Part shown: positions 53,072 to 62,956 of the stretch, one piece after another | Numbering within the stretch: position 1 is the first letter of the stretch | Layout of the letters: the number at the start of each line of letters is the position of its first letter | Assembly (NCBI GenBank): GCA_019721075.1 | Contig: JAHEAD010000001.1 | Location: forward strand, 124,001-188,000 | Length of the DNA stretch: 64,000 bases | Direction of reading: 5' to 3' | From: Candidatus Sysuiplasma jiujiangense | GTDB taxonomy: Archaea > Thermoplasmatota > Thermoplasmata > Sysuiplasmatales > Sysuiplasmataceae | The notes under the pieces: generated by a model | The model's database searches: none | Told to the model about the DNA's origin: nothing | Seen by the model: only the letters and a program-made list of their open reading frames with translations | Program-made: the position numbers and the translations under genes

Positions 53072-55263
53072 ATGGAACGTCAGGAAAGGGAGACAGATTT
53101 TTAAAGGTTGTCGAATCTAAACCAAAAGACGTTGGCAGAGGAATCGCCCGCATAGATCCTGCAGTAATAGAAATTCTTGGAATTCAGGTAGGAGACGTCG
53201 TTCAGATTGAGGGCAAGAAGAGCACTGTTGCAATCGTATGGCCCGGTTACCCTGAAGATACCAACAGGGGAATAGTCAGAATTGACGGAAGCACCAGGAG
53301 AAATGCGGGAGCAACAATAGACGATAAGGTTTCAGTCCAGAAAGTTTCTGCCAAGAGAGCGTCAAGGCTGACTCTTGCACCAACTGAGCCCTTAAGGATA
53401 ATGGGAGGCGATGAATATCTCTCCCAGATACTGGAAGAACGAGCTGTTACAAAAGGAGATATCATTGAGATAAACATAATGGGGAGAAAGGTAGATCTAG
53501 TCATCCTGTCGTTCCAGCCTCCTGCAGAGGCTGTAATTGTCGACAGGGAAAGCGAAATAAAACTCAGTGAAAAACCGGTAAAGGAGGAGCTGGCAAAGCT
53601 TCCCAGAGTAACATATGAAGATATAGGCGGCCTCAAGGATGAGGTCAAGAAGGTCAGGGAGATGATAGAACTCCCGCTGAAACATCCTGAGCTGTTCGAG
53701 AGACTTGGAGTTGAGGCACCGAAGGGCGTTCTACTGCACGGTCCCCCAGGAACGGGAAAAACACTGCTGGCGAAGGCCGTAGTGAGTGAGACTAACGCGA
53801 ACTTTCTCAGCATTACCGGCCCGGAGATAATGAGCAAATTCTATGGCGAGAGTGAGGAACGGCTGCGTGAGATATTCAAGCAGGCTGAGGAGAATGCCCC
53901 GAGCATCATATTCATCGATGAGATAGACAGCATTGCACCCAAGAGAGACGAAGTTACAGGCGAGACGGAGAGGAGAGTGGTTGCCCAGCTGCTCGCACTC
54001 ATGGACGGGCTGGAGAGCAGAGGCAAGGTCGTCGTAATAGGGGCAACGAACAGGCCCAACGCAATCGACGCAGCACTGAGGAGACCGGGCCGTTTTGACA
54101 GGGAGATAGAAATAAACATACCAGACAGAACAGGCAGGGCAGAGATACTCAGCATTCATACCAGAGGTATGCCGCTTGACAAGGATGTCGATCTCGAGCA
54201 GATAGCCGATCTGACGCATGGTTACGCTGGAGCAGATGTGTCTGCACTTACAAAGGAGGCAGCAATGAGGGCGCTGAGGAGGATTATGCCACACCTTGAC
54301 TTGGAGCTGGACGCGATACCGGCAGAAATACTCAACACCATGAATGTTACGCAGAGCGATTTTTTTGCTGCACTGAAAGATCTGCAGCCGTCCTCAATGA
54401 GAGAGGTTCTCATTGAAAAGCCCAACGTACACTGGAGTGACATTGGCGGACTGCAATCCGCTAAACAGGAATTGAAAGAGGCCGTCGAATGGCCACTGAA
54501 ATATGCTTCACTGTTCTATCAGGTGAAGGCACGGACTCCGAGAGGCGTACTAATGTATGGTCCTCCGGGTACCGGGAAGACAATGCTGGCAAAGGCGGTT
54601 GCGACAGAAAGTCAGGCTAACTTCATCAATGTGAAGGGACCGGAATTCCTCAGCAAGTGGGTGGGTGAAAGCGAGAAGGCAGTCAGGGAAATTTTCAGAA
54701 AGGCAAGACAGGCCTCACCCTGTATTATTTTTATTGATGAAATAGACAGCATAGTTCCAAAGAGAGGGGGAGATGGAGATAACAGGGTGACTGAAAGGAT
54801 AATAAGCCAGATGCTCACAGAGATGGACGGACTGGAATCGCTTCACAATGTTGTTGTGATAGCGGCGACAAACAGGCCCGATCTTATAGATGACGCAGTT
54901 CTGCGGCCCGGGCGTTTCGACAGGGTGGTGTCGATACCGCTTCCCGACGAAGAAGCCAGAAAAGAGATAATAAGAATACAGACAAGAGAGATGCCGCTTG
55001 AGAAGGATGTGGATTTAGATGAGCTTGCGGCAAAGACAGACGGCTTTACAGGAGCAGACGTTTCAGGACTGTGCAATGAGGCAGCATTATTGAGAATAAG
55101 GAGATATGTAGAATCTGGAGGAAAACTTACAGAATCGTCTATAAAGGAACTCAAGATTGCCATGAATGACTTCAAAGCTGCAACAGAAAAGATAAGACCG
55201 ACGTCCAGAATAGAGCTCGACAAGTACGTTAAGATTGCCAGGGAGTTCCAGTATGTGGGGTAA
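53072..55263 (+). CDS. cdc48: CDC48/VCP-family AAA ATPase, apparent frameshift near the start
   Basis: Hexameric unfoldase. From ATG 53072 (GGAG upstream) the start [10 protein letters not shown] is read, then five T (53098-53102) precede AAAGG; a sixth T would continue into [20 protein letters not shown], the double-psi N-domain. The rest is open in that frame. Two AAA modules: D1 with GPPGTGKT and [13 protein letters not shown]2 with GPPGTGKT and [12 protein letters not shown], and arginine fingers in [15 protein letters not shown]. About 730 residues when joined. If the frame really is shifted, translation from ATG 53401 would lack the N-domain. Confidence 0.9.
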
Positions 55264-55265
55264 TT

Positions 55266-56252
55266 ATGCCTAGGTCACAGGGAGTTCCAAAGAGAGATGA
55301 AATCATAGCACTCACAGCAGAAGTGCTTGCAAAAGCCGGATTCTACCTGGCAGAGTGCACTGGCCTCAGGAGCATAACCTTTGATATTGTTGCCAGGAGG
55401 GACAGGGACCTGCTGCTTATCAAAATACTCAGGAACGTAGACGGTTTCAGCAGGGAAAATGCAGTGGAGATGAAAAGAGTAGCCAATGCACTTGATGGAA
55501 AACCAATAATTATCGGCCTGCATTCAGGAGGAGGATTGCTCGAAGACGGTATAGTCTATACTCGATTTGACATACCGATAATAACTCCTTCCACTCTTGA
55601 AGATGAATTTCTTGAAGGCATACCACCCTTCATAATGGCCGAACCAGGGGGACTCTATGTCAGGATTGACGGGGACATGCTCAGGACAATGAGGGAGGAG
55701 ATGAATATTTCACTGGGCGCTCTCTCCGAGATTGCAGGTGTTTCGAGGAGAGCCATTCAGATGTATGAAAGCGGAATGAAAGCCATGATTGACGTTGCCC
55801 AGCGGCTGGAAGATTTCTTTGACAGACCGTTCGTGTTGCCTTTTGAAGACTGGAGAATTAACGAGGAGGGGCAGAGGGACGAATGGGACAGGGAATTTGA
55901 CAAATTCACAGGATTCGACGGAACAGTATACAAGATGCTTTCAGAAATTGGCTATTCAGTCCTTCCAACCAGACACTCAGTATTCGACGCACTGACAAGG
56001 GACAGCAGAAGCGTCTTTATTGCATGGCTCGGAAGCGGAATAGAAGAATTCAGGGACAAACTCAGCGTCCTTGACAACATTATGAGAATCACAGAGAAGG
56101 ATGCGCTGATATTTGTCGAACATAACACTGAAAAGGTTGAATTGAAAGGTATTCCTGTTGTTGACAGGGAGTATCTTATGACACTCCAGTTTCCTGAAGA
56201 GCTTGCAGCCTATGCACAGGATAAGAGAAATACAAAAATGAGTTCTCCATAG
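55266..56252 (+). CDS. Archaeal HTH-type transcriptional regulator (COG1395)
   Basis: 328 aa. An N-terminal ~125-residue nuclease-like alpha/beta half (FDIVARRDRDLLLIKILRNVDGF) precedes an XRE-type HTH (LRTMREEMNISLGALSEIAGVSRRAIQMYESG, residues ~138-170), and a C-terminal domain follows. This arrangement is the archaeal family of COG1395. Starts 2 nt after the cdc48 stop, so it is co-transcribed. Confidence 0.85.
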   Translation: MPRSQGVPKRDEIIALTAEVLAKAGFYLAECTGLRSITFDIVARRDRDLLLIKILRNVDGFSRENAVEMKRVANALDGKPIIIGLHSGGGLLEDGIVYTRFDIPIITPSTLEDEFLEGIPPFIMAEPGGLYVRIDGDMLRTMREEMNISLGALSEIAGVSRRAIQMYESGMKAMIDVAQRLEDFFDRPFVLPFEDWRINEEGQRDEWDREFDKFTGFDGTVYKMLSEIGYSVLPTRHSVFDALTRDSRSVFIAWLGSGIEEFRDKLSVLDNIMRITEKDALIFVEHNTEKVELKGIPVVDREYLMTLQFPEELAAYAQDKRNTKMSSP

Positions 56253-56257
56253 CTACA

Positions 56258-56908
56258 ATGCAGATGGCACAGCGGGAGCTCGTACTGGACAGATCGCAGG
56301 TCAGACTGATACTAGTAGGTGTAATCAGCGGTCTGACTTCTGAAGTGGAGATAGTCAGGAGTGCGGTAGAGCGGTACAGGCCCTCTGCCATAGGTCTTTC
56401 AATTACCGGAGAAGAAATTGAAGGAATTAGAAAATGGAATGGCAATGAAAATGCGGAATTGCCTCCTTATTCAGATTTCGACAGATTCTACATAAGGGAG
56501 ATGTCTAGATTTGGCGAAGTACGGTTACCTTCACCACCGCTGGCGTTCTTAATCGAATTCGCAGGTAAAGCACGATTGCCTGTCTTTCCACTCGACATGG
56601 ACGAGGAAGAATACTCAGCTACCTATCTGAAATATGTTTCACCTGCATCGCTCTTCTTCAGTTCTCTCTTCAGGTCCAGGAGGAGGAGAAGGAACTTAAG
56701 AGGAACCGCAGAGGAAGTCGCATGTGAAATCGATAGGATAAGCATGCATCCGAAAGGAGTGGAAATCGTTGAACTCGAGAGAGACAGATACATATCACGA
56801 AAAATCCTATCCCTTGCAATGGAGAACACTCCATTTATGGCGATAATCAATTATGAAAGACTGTCACGAATACTCAGCTTCCTGAAAGAGTCCGGGGAGC
56901 ATTTCTGA
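56258..56908 (+). CDS. Protein of unknown function, distantly TraB/PrgY-like
   Basis: 216 aa. LILVGVISGLTSEVEIVRSAVERYRPSAIGLSI near the start and a C-terminal VELERDRYISRKILSLAMENTPFMAIINYERL resemble the ends of TraB/PrgY domains (an ER-x-x-Y-M helix before a strand), but the usual GH near the end is missing. A run of Arg (RSRRRRRNLRG) lies at about residue 140. Follows the COG1395 gene by 5 nt. Confidence 0.55.
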   Translation: MQMAQRELVLDRSQVRLILVGVISGLTSEVEIVRSAVERYRPSAIGLSITGEEIEGIRKWNGNENAELPPYSDFDRFYIREMSRFGEVRLPSPPLAFLIEFAGKARLPVFPLDMDEEEYSATYLKYVSPASLFFSSLFRSRRRRRNLRGTAEEVACEIDRISMHPKGVEIVELERDRYISRKILSLAMENTPFMAIINYERLSRILSFLKESGEHF

Positions 56909-57633
56909 TAGCAGTCGTATTGATTTTATGCAATGTATGCAATGGGATGGTTATAATCCAATAATACCGGCTTGATGTTGAGTTTCCTGAATCTTACGCC
57001 TCACGGCAGGGCCTCGATCCCCGAACTTCGGCACATTTGTCTATTGAGAAGGCAGACGACACCTGCACTATTCAATCCTGCAGATATGAACCTTATTCGT
57101 CAAGCATGTCCCTTTCCCTTTGACCCTCTTTACACTTACAGATGCATGCTTCCCTTTTAAAGACACGCCAGCGTATCTGAGACACCAGCTGAAGCTCCCA
57201 TTATATCCGAAATATGTGGCCAATTTTTGAACAAGTCAGCCTCAATTCACCCTCTTGCTGTTGTTTTTTGTTCGCCGTTTTTTTTTGCAGCGTGATTACG
57301 ATCGCTGGTAATTATATAGGTATCCTCAACCGGATAGTTATGAAAAATCCATCATCATTTCAATTTTCAATGCCCAAACTGCAGTATTCTGACCTGATTT
57401 CTCTAATGCTGGCGACATACATACGATAAATTCCGCAAAAAACCATTTCTTTTCAATCGAAAAGGAAAAGGATGGTCGATAGACAAATACTGGTTAATTT
57501 ACAATGGCAGGTGAAATAATGTCATCATCTACTAATAGGATGAGATTTACTAACTATCAAATAGACCGTAAAGTTGAATAGAACCAACCAGATGTTATTC
57601 AAACAGGCTGGAATCGAGGCAGTGGATTGAAAA
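56909..57633. other. Intergenic stretch
   Basis: About 720 nt. Only short unsupported frames. A pyrimidine-rich stretch with a T9 run at 57281-57289 lies downstream of the cdc48 unit and could assist termination. I see no promoter that is clearly better than others for the following gene. Confidence 0.4.
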
Positions 57634-59253
57634 ATGGTCGATGAGCAGAATACAAAGAATCCAAAAAAGGAATGCTACAATTGCTGGAGACTCATTCCTG
57701 AAGATGCAAAATTCTGCCCTTTCTGCGGTTTTGATCAGATTGAGAAGGCAGGCTTCAAACTCATATCCGAGCAGAAAGGTGTTGCAAATGCAGTTAATTC
57801 AAATGATGCGGCTCACCAGGTGCCCCAGGCAGGTGTTTCAGGTTCATTTACATCCAACAACTATTACCCCCCCGCTCAATACAATCGATACACGCAGATT
57901 AGAACAGATGCTGGATGGGGGCAGATGCCGAGGTACCATCCGGCTGCACTGAATAAACACACTTCCTGGGTAGATATCGCAAGAGTCATAGGAGCGTTTG
58001 GCGCGCTTATTTATGTTGTAGCTCTCGTGATAGAGATCGCGGCGGTCTACCTTTACACTGAATACATACCATCTATGGCTGCATATCCGCAGCCCTTTCC
58101 CTTCTATTTCGTAATACCTCCTTTTCCGACTCTCCTGATTAATGGAGTTTATTCCACGGGTTACTACATAGTGTATCCGGTAATCGCCATAATCGCTACA
58201 CTTTGCGTCATCTATTTACTCAGAGTATCAGGTCATTTCAAAAAGGAGATATCGCTTGGCTTCAGGGGATATGCAAAGAGCACGCTTTTCCTGATAGCCG
58301 GTCTGTTCATGGCCTATTTTTTTATGAGTTACGTCCTCGCAATAGCCGCCGAAGCACTTGGCCAAACCCTGCCTACTCCTGATTTTGGCGCCCTGCCGAA
58401 CTATATGCTGATATTTGATTTTGTTTTTGCACCAATATGGGAGGAAACAGTCTACAGGATGATGCTCATAGGAATACCTCTTCTCATCTACTCTTTAGCA
58501 ACTGGTAAAAGAAACAACAGGAAATTCTGGAGGTTTCTGGCTGGGGGTAACATACAGATTACGAAACCTGTGATAGTGCTCATGCTTCTATCCTCCACAA
58601 TATTCGGAGTTGCACACTGGAGTTCCGGTTCAGGATGGGGGCTCTGGAAGATCTTCCCTGCCTTTGTGGCAGGGCTGATGCTGTCATATTTGTTTGTCAA
58701 GAAGGGACTTTGGGCAAGTATGCTTTTTCATTTCAGTGTGGATGCAACAGGCATAGTAACATCTCCTGCAAACAATAATGTCTTGCTGAACTCTGCATTC
58801 GACGGTTTCTTCTTGATATGGGTTGCGATCGGGCTCATCTTTTTTATTTACTGGATTTTAATTGTCTATGGGTTCGCAAGGGGGAAGAGCGCGTTGCCCA
58901 TGTCTGTGTCGCTGAGGTACACTTCAACGACAGTTTCATCTGAAACCGAAAATTCTTCACCTGCGATGAGAAATGCGACCGTATCCGATCAGAGAATTTC
59001 CGGCATTACGGGAGAAGAAAGAGTTTCACCTTACCCGGGCGGCAATCAATACAGCAGACAATTCTTGGAAGGAGGACAGAGACCGCACGGAACACAGGAT
59101 GTACACAATGTAGAGCAGTTCGGGGGAAGAATTCCGGGTGTTCCCGGCGAGCCTGCATTCGGATATAGCTGCTCCAGTTGCGGCGGACTCGAGGCAAAAT
59201 ATGAAAATGGAAAATTCGTCTGCGTCTACTGCGGGCACGAATCTGACAGGTAA
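57634..59253 (+). CDS. CPBP-type intramembrane metalloprotease with two zinc ribbons
   Basis: 539 aa. N-terminal zinc ribbon ECYNCWRLIPEDAKFCPFCG (residues ~14-33), a polar linker, then about eight membrane segments. Protease motifs of the CPBP (CAAX/Rce1-like) family: EETVYRMMLIG (EExxxR), FGVAHWSSG and HFSVDATG, where Glu and His ligate the metal. After ~70 polar residues a second zinc ribbon ends the protein: YSCSSCGGLEA...FVCVYCGHE. The two ribbons may bind a substrate or the ribosome. No co-transcribed partner. Confidence 0.85.
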   Translation: MVDEQNTKNPKKECYNCWRLIPEDAKFCPFCGFDQIEKAGFKLISEQKGVANAVNSNDAAHQVPQAGVSGSFTSNNYYPPAQYNRYTQIRTDAGWGQMPRYHPAALNKHTSWVDIARVIGAFGALIYVVALVIEIAAVYLYTEYIPSMAAYPQPFPFYFVIPPFPTLLINGVYSTGYYIVYPVIAIIATLCVIYLLRVSGHFKKEISLGFRGYAKSTLFLIAGLFMAYFFMSYVLAIAAEALGQTLPTPDFGALPNYMLIFDFVFAPIWEETVYRMMLIGIPLLIYSLATGKRNNRKFWRFLAGGNIQITKPVIVLMLLSSTIFGVAHWSSGSGWGLWKIFPAFVAGLMLSYLFVKKGLWASMLFHFSVDATGIVTSPANNNVLLNSAFDGFFLIWVAIGLIFFIYWILIVYGFARGKSALPMSVSLRYTSTTVSSETENSSPAMRNATVSDQRISGITGEERVSPYPGGNQYSRQFLEGGQRPHGTQDVHNVEQFGGRIPGVPGEPAFGYSCSSCGGLEAKYENGKFVCVYCGHESDR

Positions 59254-59256
59254 TCG

Positions 59257-60015
59257 TCAAGGTTTTGACAGGTATTCCTTACCGCTGATAGCTTCTTTGA
59301 TGTTTTTCGCCTCTATTACTACAGGGACTTCAAGCTGGAGCGCAACCTTCATCATCTCCCCCACTGGAAGAACGCCCTTTCCGATTTGAAGGTGAGAATC
59401 AGTTTTCCCGTCATTATCACTGATGTCGACCATTTTGATGACGTTCCTGAACCTAAGAAAGGAGGTATAATCTCCATCCATAGCCGCGTGGGAAATGTCG
59501 TAACAGAACTCCGCCTGAGTTCCAGAAATAAGCTTCGCCAAGTCGGATGGTGAAGAACATGCAGCGGCACTGGTTGAAGGCATGTTCTCTACCATAAGTA
59601 CGGAATTAAGATTTCTAGCTAAAGTCGACAGCGCTGTGATTGCTTCTCTTGAGAGCAACATAGCTCTCTCCTTATCATGCATCGAAAGCACTGAAAAAAT
59701 TCCCGGATGTATCACAAATTCCTTAACTCCAAGGTCGGAGAATCTTCGAATATTTTCAGCACAATCGTTTATTGAAGCCATCCTGATACTTCTGTTCAGA
59801 CTCGCGACATTGACGTCGTTGAAAGGCAGATGTACCGAATACTTCAATTCATACGAATTTGAAATATCGGAAAATTCGCCTGCTATGTTTGAAGCAGAAT
59901 GCTTGCCTTCTGCAATTATCTGCCATCCGTCAAAGTGATCAGATAATTCATCCATGAATTCACCGAGGTGCAGAAAGCAGAGGGAGGGAGAAGATAAGTG
60001 AAAGCTGGTGCTCAA
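59257..60015 (-). CDS. Sugar-phosphate isomerase/epimerase-like (AP2Ec TIM barrel)
   Basis: 252 aa. Xylose-isomerase-like TIM barrel: YSVHLPFNDVNVASL, FVIHPGIFS, LMVENMPS, YDISHAAMDGD, MVDISDNDG and VVIEAKN place the metal ligands (His, Glu, Asp, His, Asp, Glu) in order. The substrate is unknown; endonuclease IV is the other branch of the superfamily. Start TTG 60015 overlaps the UPF0201 stop (TTGA) and has GGGGAGGA upstream. Confidence 0.8.
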   Translation of the reverse strand: MSTSFHLSSPSLCFLHLGEFMDELSDHFDGWQIIAEGKHSASNIAGEFSDISNSYELKYSVHLPFNDVNVASLNRSIRMASINDCAENIRRFSDLGVKEFVIHPGIFSVLSMHDKERAMLLSREAITALSTLARNLNSVLMVENMPSTSAAACSSPSDLAKLISGTQAEFCYDISHAAMDGDYTSFLRFRNVIKMVDISDNDGKTDSHLQIGKGVLPVGEMMKVALQLEVPVVIEAKNIKEAISGKEYLSKP

Positions 60016-60488
60016 AGCATTCCTCCCCGATCTTTTGAATTCACTGGATCAGCCTCCTTCCCCCTTCCTGATAAATTTCCCTGTATACCAAGCAGTTTTT
60101 CAAAGTAGAGAAGAGGATAATCAATATTGCCGCTAAACAGTATTTCTCCCAGGGGCTTAGGCTCATCCACTGTGTTAACTTTCCCGGCAAAGGCTGCCTG
60201 TTTATTGAGAAGTATTGAAAAACCTGAGTTAGTACAGTTCCTTTTGATTTCTTCGACGAATGAATACCGGATCTTCTGCTCGGTAACAAGCTGGATCAAA
60301 TTCTGTACGTCGGTTACTTCCCCTCTGATAATATTGCCGTCGGTAATCAGCTCGACACTGGGAAAAATAGAGAGAATTGCTGTTTTTATCTTTTCCACAT
60401 CTTCGGTTGGATAGGCTTCAGCACTAACAGCGAATTTCACCAATTTGACACCACATGCCATGTCAACGAACTTGTTTGCAATAAACAT
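60012..60488 (-). CDS. UPF0201 family RNA-binding-like protein
   Basis: About 149-158 aa. EAYPTEDVEKIKTAILSIFP near the start and SGFSILLNKQAAFAGKVN in the middle are the family marks. The family is widespread in archaea and has an RNA-binding-like fold; the role is not known. Start could be ATG 60488 or ATG 60461, the latter nearer to the family's usual N-terminus. Translation is coupled to the isomerase gene. Confidence 0.8.
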   Translation of the reverse strand: MFIANKFVDMACGVKLVKFAVSAEAYPTEDVEKIKTAILSIFPSVELITDGNIIRGEVTDVQNLIQLVTEQKIRYSFVEEIKRNCTNSGFSILLNKQAAFAGKVNTVDEPKPLGEILFSGNIDYPLLYFEKLLGIQGNLSGRGKEADPVNSKDRGGML

Positions 60489-61194
60489 TACCAGTCACTG
60501 TCATGAAAATTTGTGATAATAGTGCCAACACTTCTAAAGGGTTATAGGGACTGACGGCCCGTAATCCATATTCCAGCATGTGTGCAGGCTCTTACCTGGA
60601 TGTCTGTGAGGGGCAGTTTTCAGGACATGTGGATGACGGCCCATTACAACATGAATCTGCCTGCATCGTAACCGGCATAACCCTTCTACGGAAAAAAGGT
60701 GCCGTAAAGAGTGTTTGCCGTTGATTGGTTCTCCACTATTTGCAACATGCATAGCGAGGAGAAAGATAAGCATGTTGCCGGTTCGCGCATCCATACCCCA
60801 GCGTAAAGTGCCAAGTACAGAGACGCTCCGGCATTTCCAAGGTGTACACATCAACCGACGGTAAAACAGGCTGTTTGAAATAATCACGGACGAGGCAATC
60901 GAAGAAGTAAAATCAGCGTAACCAAGAACAGGTTAACGGTGTGCCTGTGACAGAACACCCGTCCATACCCGTCAACGCCTTGAAAGACGACACCGGTGCG
61001 AAATATAACCGAGCGTTACAAGGATCAGAGGATAGAAACTGGATAACGTAAACGACATTGAACACGGTCTTCAGATGGCGGAGAAGACCGTTCCTACATA
61101 AAATAGGCAGGAATTAAGGACACCTATACGGATGGCTGCTTCGAAACACACAGGAAACACATGGCATCTGAATATCGGCGGCATAACGCCGCAG
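60489..61194. other. Non-coding or decayed stretch left of the IS66 element
   Basis: About 700 nt. A 118-codon frame on the minus strand (60534-60887) has no recognisable family, and the plus strand has short frames broken by stops. A small perfect hairpin, GCGGC-ATAAC-GCCGC, lies at 61179-61193 just outside the inverted repeat. Nothing else is supportable. Confidence 0.35.
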
Positions 61195-61211
61195 TATTTG
61201 TATAGCTTCTT
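61195..61211 (+). repeat. Left inverted repeat of the IS66-type element
   Basis: TATTTGTATAGCTTCTT; matches 15 of 17 bases of the right copy in reverse orientation. Confidence 0.55.
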
Positions 61212-61258
61212 GGTACAATTCATTTATAATCATGTTTATATTCAATTGCAGTTACAAA

Positions 61259-61267
61259 AATTATATA
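61259..61267 (+). promoter_or_regulatory. TATA box of the transposase
   Basis: AATTATATAG about 26-34 nt upstream of the ATG at 61293. Confidence 0.45.
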
Positions 61268-61292
61268 GCTAGGCAGATAATTCCGTTCAGCG

Positions 61293-62706
61293 ATGGCTGC
61301 TGAAGGGAAGAAAGAACTGAGATCGCACGTCTCGCAGCTTGAGAAAACAACAATACATCTCACTGCAGAGCGTGATGAAGCGCTGAAGAGGGCCGATGTT
61401 CTCAGGTCGGAGAATGGAAAACTGAGATCTGAGATGGAACAGCTGCTGCACAGGCTGCTGCTTCATGAAAACCACATACCCCTTCCATCCCTGCAGAAGA
61501 ATGAGAAGAAGCAGGAAGAAAAGGCGAAGAAGAAACGTGGCGCACCCTAAGAACACATGGGCGCCACCAGGAAGATTCCCGAACACGATGGGACTGTCAC
61601 AGTCACTGCAGAGAAGTGTAACGAATGCGGCAACACCGATCTCGGAGAGCCTGTGAGAACAGAGAATAAGACAACAATAGACATTCTGCCGCCGCAGAAG
61701 GTGAAGATCACCGAGTTCATACCCGATGTGTACAGATGCAGCTGCTGCGGCAAGGAGTTCACAGCAAGACACACGGACTGCCCGCAGAAGGGTACGCTTG
61801 GCATCCACATGCTCGCCTGCATAACGATGCTCAAGTACCATCTCAGCGGGCCGATAAGGAAGATACAGGAGTTCCTCGCAGTCAACAACAACTTCAGCAT
61901 AAGCACCATGGGCATCAATAACGCACTCCTCCGTGTCGGCGACGCATGCCGCTCCGAATATGATGCGGCAATGGAGCGCATCCGCAATGCGAAATGAGTG
62001 CACATTGACGGGATCGGCATGGCAGTCAGCGGCGACAAAATGGTGTCTCTGGATATTCCGTTCGAATGAGAACGATGTGCTCGCCGTCATAACGGATTCG
62101 AGGGGAAGGAAAGCCGTCAGGGAAGACATGTGGGATGGTTTTCATGGTCCTGCAGTTGTTGACGAATGGAGCACATACGGTAATCAGACTGCAATACAGA
62201 GATGCTGGGCGCATCTGCTGAGGGAGGTCGCGCATTCAAAGAGGCATCTGAGCATGGCAGTGCGCTTTCAGAACGCATGCACACCATGTTCACCGAACTC
62301 AACCGAACTCAAGAAATTGCAGGAGAGCAATCCTCCAATGAATGCCGGGGAAGATGCGAAGCAGAAGCCCGACGGCGTCATAGAGAAACTGGTCGAGGAA
62401 TACAGTGAATACACGGAACTGTCAAAACCCGTCACTTACATACGCAACGGCCTCGGACACTGGTACACATGCCTCCTCTATCCGCGCATGGAGCCGACGA
62501 ACAATCTGGGCGAGCAGGCAATAAGGGAGCATGTCCTCATACGCAAGATCACAGGAACATTCCGTTCAGAGAACGGATCACAGAACTACCAGTACATAGC
62601 ATCGCTCCTCTCAACATGGAAACTCAAGGACATGAACATGTTCGAGGAGCTTGAGAAACTGATGAGGCAGCGGCTCTGTCTCTCGACAGGTACAGACCAT
62701 GGATGA
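61293..62706 (+). pseudogene. IS66-family transposase, broken by stops and frameshifts
   Basis: Pieces in order: a coiled-coil Leu/Lys start (61293-61550), an in-frame TAA after KKRGAP, then MGATRKIPEHDG, two zinc-ribbon pairs (CNECGNTDLG and YRCSCCGKEF), and helices of the pre-DDE domain to a TGA at 61997. Next come HIDGIGMAVSGDK and a shift in AAAATGG that restores WCLWIFRSNENDVLAVITDSRGRK. DDE-region signatures WSTYG, QRCWAHLLREV and EPTNNLGEQAIREHVLIRKITGTFRSENG are present, and compensating shifts occur between about 62250 and 62390. Not functional as read. Confidence 0.82.
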
Positions 62707-62723
62707 GATTATTGAGAAATATC

Positions 62724-62762
62724 GCGGCATATTTGATAAGGAGCTATGCAAATATATGCCGC
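62724..62762 (+). terminator. Hairpin at the right end of the IS66-type element
   Basis: GCGGCATA (62724-62731) pairs with TATGCCGC (62755-62762), extended by TTTG/CAAA inside; the right inverted repeat lies in the loop side. It may end transposase transcription. Confidence 0.4.
62738..62754 (-). repeat. Right inverted repeat of the IS66-type element
   Basis: Minus-strand TATTTGCATAGCTCCTT, the counterpart of 61195-61211. Confidence 0.55.
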
Positions 62763-62918
62763 ATTTCCACATACATGATAGACTGACACAACCCGACACA
62801 TTCCGTCATGCACCCGTATGCCCTCTACAGCTCTCACTGGAGGGATAAAGTACGCAATCGCAGTCCATTAAAAAATGACATTCGACGTAAAGACCTTGCG
62901 GCAGCATAACGGTGTAAT

Positions 62919-62928
62919 ACTATATATC
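62919..62928 (+). promoter_or_regulatory. TATA box of the glycosyltransferase gene
   Basis: ACTATATATC, about 30-38 nt before ATG 62957; it supports that start over the upstream TTG at 62936. Confidence 0.5.
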
Positions 62929-62956
62929 CATAAGATTGATCCCAAGGTCGGACAAC

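Larger units (their letters stand above)
61195..62754 (+). mobile_element. IS66-type insertion sequence, decayed
   Basis: About 1.56 kb bounded by imperfect inverted repeats: TATTTGTATAGCTTCTT at 61195-61211 and, on the minus strand, TATTTGCATAGCTCCTT at 62754-62738 (15 of 17 identical). A single transposase frame, with several disruptions, lies inside. GCGGCATA next to both ends may belong to the ends as well. I do not see a target-site duplication. No tnpA/tnpB accessory genes of the bacterial IS66 group are present. Confidence 0.65.

Noticed and set aside
60534-60887. 118-codon minus-strand frame near the IS66 element
   Set aside because: No support beyond openness; rich in residues that suggest antisense or non-coding origin (Arg/His/Cys).
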